A stretch of DNA of 8,056 nucleotides. It comes from Microcaldota archaeon (GTDB lineage: Archaea > Aenigmatarchaeota > Aenigmatarchaeia > QMZP01 > QMZT01). Positions 1 to 5,374 of the stretch are shown one piece after another. The notes under the pieces were generated by a model. That model saw nothing but the letters and a program-made list of their open reading frames with translations. It ran no database searches and was not told the DNA's origin. The stretch is from assembly GCA_013151465.1 (NCBI GenBank), contig JAADIF010000033.1, forward strand, positions 1 through 8,056, given 5' to 3'. Position numbers and translations under genes: made by a program. Positions within the stretch are counted from its first letter, which is position 1. Each line of letters starts with the position of its first letter.

Positions 1-1
1 A

Positions 2-604
2 AACAAGTCACTAGCGGAAGATTATGCAAATGGTAGATTGGATTTATGTGAGGCATTATTTGAAGGACATGAAGCGTTGGTTAAGAAAAACTTTACCCAA
101 GATGACTGGGATAAACTTATAGAAGAATCTATCACATCATATATACGCGATGATCTGGTAAAGATTCTCAGTTTTTTGAAAAGAAAAAACATTAAAATAA
201 TTTTATCAACGAAAGGTTCGTATTACGCCGCTAGTATCTTGGCAAGAAGATTAGGATTTGATAATGCTATCGGCAGTGAAGAAATTTTTGATTCTCGCAA
301 AAGATTGATAGGTCTGAGAACACTGCTCTATGGAAAAAGAGAGAAAATTGATAGCGTGGAAATCGTAACCGGGTCGAATATCATCGAAAATAAAATGAAA
401 TTAAAACCACAAAATATAGCATTTATATACGATGAATTTACTGATGTGCTCGTAATGAGAAATGGAGGTTTATTTATTTTTATTGACTTTGAACAAGTTC
501 CTTGGAGAATATTGAGTAATATATCTATTAAATTCAAGATATTCGATATTGCAATAAAAGAGAATGACATAAATAAACTTCCATACATTTTGAATGTCGC
601 ATAA
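2..604 (+). CDS. HAD-superfamily phosphatase-like protein, 5'-truncated by the window edge
   Basis: The reading frame is open from base 2, so about 200 C-terminal residues are visible and the true start lies upstream. The TTG at 38 reads as an internal leucine codon, because helix-like sequence (EDYANGRLDL) continues through it. The visible part resembles phosphoserine-phosphatase-like HAD hydrolases: a cap-like helical region, then a hydrophobic strand ending in ILSTKG with the motif II Ser/Thr at about 206-211, followed by a helix and LGFDNAIGSE. A lysine-containing YGKREK comes later, as in motif III. The segment IYDEFTDVLVM (D at 431-433 and D at 443-445) fits motif IV, normally GDxxxD, but with Tyr in place of Gly. 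Motif I (DxD) is off the window, so catalytic competence cannot be judged. Substrate is unknown. The gene is very AT-rich compared with the ATP synthase genes. The superfamily call is fairly secure; the specific function is not. Confidence 0.6.
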   Translation, partial: NKSLAEDYANGRLDLCEALFEGHEALVKKNFTQDDWDKLIEESITSYIRDDLVKILSFLKRKNIKIILSTKGSYYAASILARRLGFDNAIGSEEIFDSRKRLIGLRTLLYGKREKIDSVEIVTGSNIIENKMKLKPQNIAFIYDEFTDVLVMRNGGLFIFIDFEQVPWRILSNISIKFKIFDIAIKENDINKLPYILNVA

Positions 605-626
605 CCACAAAAATATTAGTTATTGG

Positions 627-643
627 TTTCTGAATCAGAGAAA
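627..643. promoter_or_regulatory. Small palindrome in the 605-698 intergenic gap (operator or weak terminator hairpin)
   Basis: TCTGAATCAGA at 629-639 is a perfect inverted repeat with 5-nt arms and a 1-nt centre. The wider sequence can also fold as TTTCT, a 7-nt loop, and AGAAA (627-643), followed soon after by TTTT at 647-650. It lies 23 nt after the HAD-like stop and about 60 nt before the propeller start, so it could be a protein binding site for the propeller gene or a weak 3' end for the HAD-like transcript. Arms this short occur by chance in AT-rich DNA. Confidence 0.2.
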
Positions 644-670
644 TCGTTTTATGGCTATCAGTTTCAATAG

Positions 671-678
671 TTTTATTC
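671..678 (+). promoter_or_regulatory. Possible archaeal TATA-like box for the propeller gene
   Basis: TTTTATTC is centred about 24-25 nt before the ATG at 699, and no purine-rich ribosome binding site lies just before that ATG. That arrangement suits a leaderless archaeal transcript starting at or next to the ATG. The match to the TATA consensus is only partial and the whole gap is AT-rich, so this is a weak call. Confidence 0.3.
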
Positions 679-698
679 ATTAGTTTCAAATTAATATT

Positions 699-1976
699 AT
701 GGAGTTTGATGACTTTAATATAGAGATAATAAATCTCGGCGTTAAAGAGAAGTCAAACGGTCTTAGATGGGATCATGAATTCGGCGGAACAATTGCATGT
801 GTCGCTGCTTCCGATGGGAATAATGTTTATTTTGGTTCAGACAATCATATTTTTTATGCTGTTGATGTGAAAACCGGAAAAGAGATATGGAGATATGAGA
901 CAGGAGGATGCCTAGGAAACGCGACGCCTGTATTGTATGAAAATATGATATTTTTTGGTTCATATGACGGCTATCTTTATTGTGTTGATAAGGAAACCGG
1001 GAATCTTATTTTCCGTTTCAAGACTGGGGGTAAAGTGGTTTCAGGGCCGACTGTCACAAACGAAAGAATTGTTTTTGGCTCACGTGACGGATATATTTAT
1101 TGCATAAATCATGACGGAAACGAATTATGGAGATTCAGAACAGGCGATGAGATCATCTCAACGCCCACGATAATAGGAAACCATGCATATATAGGAAGTT
1201 ATGATTGCAATATGTACTGTATTGACATTGAAAGCGGTCTGGAACTCTGGAGATTCAGGACAGGTGGCGGCATAACAAATTTGCCGCCTGTCAACGTCCA
1301 TAAGGATTATATCTATTTCGGTTCATGGGACTTTTCAGTTTATTGCATAAACAGGCACACAGGCAAACTTGTATGGCAGGCGCAAACTGGTGGCGGAATG
1401 ATTCAGGGCGGGCGGATATATGATAACGTCTTGTACATAGGAACAAGAAACAATAACACCTTTTATGCGTTAGATGCATATGATGGACACATTCTATGGG
1501 AGTTTAAAGCCGAAGTTCATTTACACACAAGCAATGTAGATATATACGACAACAAGATATACGTTGGTGGTGGAGAAGATAATTATGGTCCCGGAGTTGT
1601 TTATTGTCTCACGAAAGAAGGGAAGCTTATATGGAAGAAATATGTGGATGGGCCAACATGGGCAGGACCTTCTATAAGGAACGGTATGGTATTTGTCGGT
1701 TCGTGGAATTGCAAGATGTATAGAATTGACCCAGAAACTGGTAAAGATATATGGATATTCACAGCAAGCGGTGCTCCTTCAAATGAAAAAGTTGTTGATA
1801 TAAATAAGTTTGAAGTTGAGACGGTAATAGCAAAAGATGAGATAGAAGAGGCAAATGATACAAGCAATTCATATTCAAGCATACCAGAGCCGTTTTTCCA
1901 GGGAAGCGAGTATGGAGTTAGAAGCGAATACGGTAGTGGAAGCGAATATTCGTCTGGTGATACACGATACAAATAA
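699..1976 (+). CDS. Eight-bladed PQQ-type beta-propeller repeat protein, probably cytoplasmic
   Basis: The 425-residue protein is built from eight repeats of about 40 residues between residues ~22 and ~355. Each has the pattern VYFGSxDxxxYCxDxxTGxxxW followed by (R/x)FxTGG; the WRFRTG junction is nearly invariant. This is the tryptophan-docking signature of the PQQ-like/BamB-type eight-bladed propeller. There is no signal peptide or membrane segment, and the start MEFDDFNIEI is acidic and hydrophilic, so export is unlikely. The protein is much shorter than a quinoprotein dehydrogenase and has no extra catalytic region, so I infer a binding or scaffold role rather than PQQ-dependent oxidation. 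Residues ~356-425 are a low-complexity acidic tail ending in three SEY hexapeptides. The gene ends in tandem stops (TAA TAG) and faces apt across 21 nt. The fold is secure; the ligand or partner is unknown. Confidence 0.85.
   Translation: MEFDDFNIEIINLGVKEKSNGLRWDHEFGGTIACVAASDGNNVYFGSDNHIFYAVDVKTGKEIWRYETGGCLGNATPVLYENMIFFGSYDGYLYCVDKETGNLIFRFKTGGKVVSGPTVTNERIVFGSRDGYIYCINHDGNELWRFRTGDEIISTPTIIGNHAYIGSYDCNMYCIDIESGLELWRFRTGGGITNLPPVNVHKDYIYFGSWDFSVYCINRHTGKLVWQAQTGGGMIQGGRIYDNVLYIGTRNNNTFYALDAYDGHILWEFKAEVHLHTSNVDIYDNKIYVGGGEDNYGPGVVYCLTKEGKLIWKKYVDGPTWAGPSIRNGMVFVGSWNCKMYRIDPETGKDIWIFTASGAPSNEKVVDINKFEVETVIAKDEIEEANDTSNSYSSIPEPFFQGSEYGVRSEYGSGSEYSSGDTRYK
1903..1956 (+). repeat. Three tandem 18-bp units encoding an SEYxxx hexapeptide repeat
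   Basis: GAAGCGAGTATGG at 1903, GAAGCGAATACGG at 1921 and GAAGCGAATATTC at 1939 begin at exact 18-bp intervals. They encode SEYGVR, SEYGSG and SEYSSG in the last 25 residues of the propeller protein. The first ~13 bases of each unit are well conserved and the remainder varies, as expected for an older slippage duplication. Confidence 0.75.
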
Positions 1977-1997
1977 TAGTGGAATAAGACGGCGCTA

Positions 1998-2591
1998 TTA
2001 ATTGTTAATTTCCGGGTCAGAGAAATCTTCTTTCTCATCTTTATTTTCTTCAGGGTTCCATTCCTCATCGTTGCAATGTATCAAACTGTAAATATTATAT
2101 CTGTCAAGTTTTTCCCTGCCTCCCAAGAATCCAAGTTCTATAAGAAAGACCATTCCGACAACTTCCCCTTCCATTTTCTCGATAAGCCCGGCCGCTGCCT
2201 TCATAGTTCCTCCAGTTGCAAGAACATCATCAACAAGCAGGACTTTATCTCCTTTCTTTACAGCATCGGCATGCATCTCAAATGCATCCTTGCTGTATTC
2301 TGTTTCGAATTCGGTCTTTACAGTTTTATATGGAAGTTTTCCCTCCTTTCTCACGGGAACAAACGGAATCTTCAGCTCGTGGGCAAGAATTGAGCCGAAA
2401 ATAAAGCCCCTGCTCTCGGCCGCCGCAATAACATCTATATGTTTGTCTTTGCAAAAGTCAATCATCTGGCTCATTGCATAACCGAAATATTCAGGATCCT
2501 GCAAGAGTGTCGTTATGTCATAAAATAATATGCCTTTCTTGGGAAAATCCGGAACCGTGCGTATTTTTGACTTAAGATCTATTTTCTTCAT
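1998..2591 (-). CDS. apt: Adenine phosphoribosyltransferase
   Basis: Apt converts adenine and PRPP to AMP and pyrophosphate in cytoplasmic purine salvage. The 197-residue protein has the type I PRTase PRPP-binding loop VLLVDDVLATGGT at residues 117-129. Other Apt landmarks are the N-terminal VPDFPKKGILFYDITTLL (residues 13-30), AAESRGF (57-63) and the flexible-loop sequence VRKEGKLPY (80-88). This pattern is that of classical bacterial/eukaryotic Apt rather than the divergent archaeal hypoxanthine/guanine PRTases often labelled apt. The last ~20 residues are a very acidic tail (rich in D, E, K, N) beyond the usual ~175-180 residue core. There is no ribosome binding site before the ATG, but a TATA-like box lies about 26 nt upstream, so a leaderless transcript is likely. 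It follows the LCIB-like gene by 45 nt on the same strand and converges with the propeller gene. Confidence 0.93.
   Translation of the reverse strand: MKKIDLKSKIRTVPDFPKKGILFYDITTLLQDPEYFGYAMSQMIDFCKDKHIDVIAAAESRGFIFGSILAHELKIPFVPVRKEGKLPYKTVKTEFETEYSKDAFEMHADAVKKGDKVLLVDDVLATGGTMKAAAGLIEKMEGEVVGMVFLIELGFLGGREKLDRYNIYSLIHCNDEEWNPEENKDEKEDFSDPEINN
2026..2050 (+). terminator. T-rich tract that could end the propeller transcript, inside the apt 3' end
   Basis: Read on the plus strand, 17 of these 25 bases are T and nearly all the rest are C. The tract starts 50 nt after the propeller stop. Archaeal RNA polymerase can terminate at T-rich non-template stretches without a strong hairpin, so this may serve the plus-strand gene. 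On the minus strand the same bases encode the acidic Apt tail, which alone could explain the composition. Inference only. Confidence 0.25.
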
Positions 2592-2611
2592 ACAAAAATA
2601 GTTTGGGTAGC

Positions 2612-2623
2612 AATATAATAAAA
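2612..2623 (-). promoter_or_regulatory. TATA box for apt, placed for leaderless transcription
   Basis: On the minus strand the 45-nt gap before apt reads CGCTTTTATTATATTGC, with the AT-only core TTTTATTATATT at 2623-2612. Its centre is about 26-27 nt upstream of the apt ATG at 2591, the standard archaeal distance from TATA box to transcription start. The bases just before the ATG (CTATTTTTGT) contain no Shine-Dalgarno-like site. Together these suggest that apt has its own promoter and a leaderless mRNA, even though it is close enough to receive read-through from the ATP synthase operon. Confidence 0.5.
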
Positions 2624-2636
2624 GCGTAACGGTCGG

Positions 2637-3338
2637 TTATTTCATTTCTTCAAGAATTCTCAACTGGATGAAGTCATTATCCTTTGTATTTACGACTATC
2701 CCTCCGGCAAGCAGGATCGGAACCTCAAATTCATTCTTCAGATGCTCTTTGAAAAGTTGCCTGATGCGTTCAATTGATATTTCATATATGTGGTCAGTCG
2801 CCTTGATTACAGCCTTTCCAAAATCTCCGTTTCTATATTCTTCCATTATGCCATTTCTAAATGGTTCCATTGCTTCTGAAAGAAGCGCCATCTCCGGATC
2901 GCTTCTCTTGTCATAAAAAACATTTCCGTTAATTGCGCTATTTAGATAATTGCATATTGCGCCGCAATTATATCCAGGCTCTTTTCTTCCAAACCTTTCA
3001 ACAAACCTGACCCTTCCATCTTTGTCAATTCCTATATGGGGCAATATCATAATCACGGCGATGCCTTCGCTTGGTATATGATGCGACATCGCCCCATACG
3101 CAGTAATATCAGAAGGCAATAGAGCTCCGAGCGTTTCGAGGGAAAAATAACCTGCTCCATATCTTGTAAGGATGGCCTTCCTTAATGCCCTGTAATTATC
3201 ATCCCTGCATATGGAAAGACCGATAAGCGCATCTTTCTGCGGATTGTATCCTGCACCGGTTATTTTTTCATCAACTTTCTCAAGGAAGCCATCAATTCGC
3301 AAAACATCTCCAAAAATTTCATTTATTTCCATAGACAT
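2637..3338 (-). CDS. LCIB/LCIC-family (beta-type, also called theta) carbonic anhydrase candidate
   Basis: The 233-residue protein carries the signature of the limiting-CO2-inducible B/C family: ICRDDNYR (C44, D46, R50), then YGAMSHHIPSEG (residues 81-92), LPHIGIDKDG (99-108) and NCGA (124-127). In this family a Cys-His-Cys set binds zinc; C44, H101 and C125 are the natural candidates, with D46 and a nearby Arg as the gating pair. The expected reaction is CO2 + H2O to bicarbonate + H+. There is no signal peptide or membrane segment, so it should be cytosolic. The ATG at 3338 directly abuts the TGA of atpD (3341-3339) and has no clear ribosome binding site, so translation is probably coupled. 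A second ATG at 3332 is a possible start. It therefore looks like the last member of the ATP synthase operon. The family call rests on motif recognition alone; activity is not shown, since some LCIB homologues are inactive by themselves. Confidence 0.78.
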   Translation of the reverse strand: MSMEINEIFGDVLRIDGFLEKVDEKITGAGYNPQKDALIGLSICRDDNYRALRKAILTRYGAGYFSLETLGALLPSDITAYGAMSHHIPSEGIAVIMILPHIGIDKDGRVRFVERFGRKEPGYNCGAICNYLNSAINGNVFYDKRSDPEMALLSEAMEPFRNGIMEEYRNGDFGKAVIKATDHIYEISIERIRQLFKEHLKNEFEVPILLAGGIVVNTKDNDFIQLRILEEMK

Positions 3339-3974
3339 TCACATATTATCATTGATATCTTCAGTATTCTCTTTTATGAGATTCATCCTGAATATGTTTT
3401 CCCTTTCCATCTCCTCGAGGCGGAACTTGATGAAATTTGCCTGCTCTTTCATTCCAGGTATGACCGAGAATTCCAATGCGTTTACCCTTCGTTTCGTTTT
3501 CTCTATTTCGCTGAGAATCTTTCTCAACGTTGTTTCAACTTCTGCTGTGGTTATGACCTCTTCAAGAAGCTCTTCATAAGAAGATGCCATCTCTTCTATA
3601 TGCATGCTCGTCGTAATGAGACCATATCCTCTTTCCATAAAACCTTTCTTGATTCTTCCTGACTTTACCTTTGGAACTGTCACACCCATTATATTTTTTG
3701 TTTCAAGCTCTATTGCCGGCATGTCTTTTAACGCCATGGATGTCGTCTTGACTTCAACTATGCCATCAAGCGCTATGCCTTCAAGAAGCTTCTCATGTGC
3801 ATGCTTATACTTATCTGTAAGTTCTTTCCTCAGGTTTTTTGCTTCTTTTAGCACGTTAAAAAACTCTATGATAAGCCCGTCCCGCTTCTTCTTGAGAAGC
3901 TTATGGCCTGACTCGGCAAGCTTTATCTTCTTCTTGAGATTTATAAGCTCTGATCTTGTCGGTTTTACGCTCAT
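3339..3974 (-). CDS. atpD: A-type ATP synthase subunit D (central stalk)
   Basis: Subunit D is the long coiled-coil rotor shaft that turns inside the A3B3 head and, with F, transmits rotation between the membrane ring and the catalytic sites. The 211-residue length is normal for the family. The N-terminus has the family hallmark PTRSELINLKKKIKLAESGH (residues 5-24), followed by KLLKKKRDGLI. The middle has ELETKNIMGVTVPKV, and a second long helix (EVETTLRKILSEIEKTKRRV, then NALEFSVIPGM) leads to the C-terminus, as expected for the antiparallel hairpin. Its ATG overlaps the atpB stop as ATGA (3974-3971), and AGGTGA lies about 11 nt upstream within atpB, so translation is coupled. Confidence 0.95.
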   Translation of the reverse strand: MSVKPTRSELINLKKKIKLAESGHKLLKKKRDGLIIEFFNVLKEAKNLRKELTDKYKHAHEKLLEGIALDGIVEVKTTSMALKDMPAIELETKNIMGVTVPKVKSGRIKKGFMERGYGLITTSMHIEEMASSYEELLEEVITTAEVETTLRKILSEIEKTKRRVNALEFSVIPGMKEQANFIKFRLEEMERENIFRMNLIKENTEDINDNM

Positions 3975-5365
3975 TCTTTCTTTTCACCTTTGTCTTTTAT
4001 GTAATATTTCTTCTTGAAATCAGCGCTTATTCTTGTTAGATCATGTTCCGGTATTGCACTCAGAAGCTCCCATGTAAGATTCATTGTCGTCTCTATGCTC
4101 CTGTCCTCTCTTAAGCCCTGATTTACGAATTTTTCCTCGAAAGCATCAGCAAATTTAAGGAATGCCTTGTCCCTGTCTGAGAGCGCTTCTTCCCCCACGA
4201 TGGAAACAAGGCCGCGAAGCTCTCGCCCTTCGGCATATGCAGCATACAACTGATCCGATGCCTGTTTATGGTCTTCTCTTGTCTTCCCTTTTCCGATTCC
4301 AAGATTCATCAATCGCGAAAGTGATGGAAGTACATCAACAGATGGATATATACCTTTACGGTGAAGGTCCCTGCTTAAAACTATCTGCCCTTCCGTAATA
4401 TAGCCTGTAAGATCCGGAATCGGATGGGTTATATCATCACCTATCATAGTCAATATCGGGATTTGCGTGATGCTTCCTTTTCTTCCCTTTATCATTCCTG
4501 CTCTCTCATATAACGTCGCAAGATCAGTATACATGTAGCCGGGATAACCTCTCCTGCCTGGTATTTCTCTTCTTGCCGATCCGATTTCACGAAGCGATTC
4601 ACAATAATTTGTCATATCCGTAAGAATTACTAAGACATGCATATCCTTTTCATATGCGAGATATTCTGCCGTTGTCAGTGCAAGGCGTGGCGTAATCAAC
4701 CGCTCAACAGCAGGATCGTCTGCAAGATTAAGAAATATTGTGGCTCTTTCAAGCGCTCCAGTCTCTTCAAACTCTCTTATGAATTTCTTGGATTCCTCAT
4801 TTGTAATGCCCATTGCGGCAAAAACGACCGCAAAATTCTCCTTCTGGTCAACAACTTTTGCCTGTCTTGCTATCTGCAATGCAATATCATTGTGGGGAAG
4901 CCCGGATCCCGAGAATATCGGAAGTTTCTGGCCTCTTACAAGTGTGTTCATGCCATCTATTGTTGATATACCCGTTTGTATGAAATCCCTCGGTGGACTT
5001 CTTGCGTAAGGGTTTATGCTTGCACCGTTTACATCAAGCTCATCTTCCGGGATTATCCCAGGCCCGCCGTCTATCGGTTCACCTCTCCCGTCAAGTATTC
5101 TTCCGAGTATGTCGCCGCTTACTTTGAGGCGTAGCACATCTCCAAGGAATCTGACACTTGCGCGCTTATCTATTCCGCTCGTCCCTTCAAAACTCTGGAC
5201 AACGACAATATTCCTCGATGTATCGAGCACCTGTCCCATCCTCGTTTCCCCATTCTCAAGTTGTATTTTAACTATTTCCCCATAGCCCACAGGATGTGTC
5301 TTCTCGACAAATATCAGTGGTCCTGCAATCCTGTTTATTGTCTTGTATGCTTTCAGATTCATCAT
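3971..5365 (-). CDS. atpB: A-type ATP synthase subunit B (non-catalytic head subunit)
   Basis: Subunit B alternates with A in the A3B3 hexamer; it binds nucleotide without the main catalytic chemistry and contributes to the interface sites. About 464 residues is normal length. The start region YKTINRIAGPLIFVEKTHPV, the degenerate P-loop region PIFSGSGLPHND in place of a Walker A motif, and TDMTNYCESLREIGSARREI are all hallmarks of B. LPSLSRLMN carries the likely arginine finger contacting the neighbouring A subunit. The frame also allows a GTG at 5371, but the AGGG/GGTGAT ribosome binding site overlaps that codon. I therefore prefer the ATG at 5365, about 5 nt downstream of AGGG, with the adjacent ATG at 5362 also possible. 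The stop overlaps the atpD start by 4 nt. Confidence 0.96.
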   Translation of the reverse strand: MMNLKAYKTINRIAGPLIFVEKTHPVGYGEIVKIQLENGETRMGQVLDTSRNIVVVQSFEGTSGIDKRASVRFLGDVLRLKVSGDILGRILDGRGEPIDGGPGIIPEDELDVNGASINPYARSPPRDFIQTGISTIDGMNTLVRGQKLPIFSGSGLPHNDIALQIARQAKVVDQKENFAVVFAAMGITNEESKKFIREFEETGALERATIFLNLADDPAVERLITPRLALTTAEYLAYEKDMHVLVILTDMTNYCESLREIGSARREIPGRRGYPGYMYTDLATLYERAGMIKGRKGSITQIPILTMIGDDITHPIPDLTGYITEGQIVLSRDLHRKGIYPSVDVLPSLSRLMNLGIGKGKTREDHKQASDQLYAAYAEGRELRGLVSIVGEEALSDRDKAFLKFADAFEEKFVNQGLREDRSIETTMNLTWELLSAIPEHDLTRISADFKKKYYIKDKGEKKE

Positions 5366-5374
5366 AATCACCCT

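Noticed and set aside
38..604. Complete gene starting at TTG 38
   Set aside because: The frame is open to base 2 and the upstream codons continue a helical protein segment; the HAD motif I must lie further upstream, so this is a truncated gene.
699..1976. PQQ-dependent alcohol or glucose dehydrogenase
   Set aside because: Only propeller repeats are present; it is too short, has no signal peptide and shows no catalytic Asp/Glu region, so an enzyme name is not supported.
1997..2009. ATTAA-TTG-TTAAT inverted repeat as a terminator hairpin
   Set aside because: An A/T-only 5-bp stem with a 3-nt loop is too weak, and it encodes the last residues of Apt (INN).
2017..2027. TCAGAGAAATC shared with 635-645 as a dispersed repeat
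   Set aside because: An 11-nt match in AT-rich DNA, one copy inside coding sequence and with no extended flanking similarity, is most likely chance.
1601..2068. 155-residue minus-strand frame opposite the propeller gene
   Set aside because: It overlaps the clearly coding propeller gene and the apt 3' end, has no recognisable domain, and its composition mirrors the opposite strand.
3604..4017. 137-residue plus-strand frame opposite atpD
   Set aside because: Its Ser/Phe/Leu-rich composition comes from reading the Lys/Glu-rich coiled-coil codons of atpD on the other strand.
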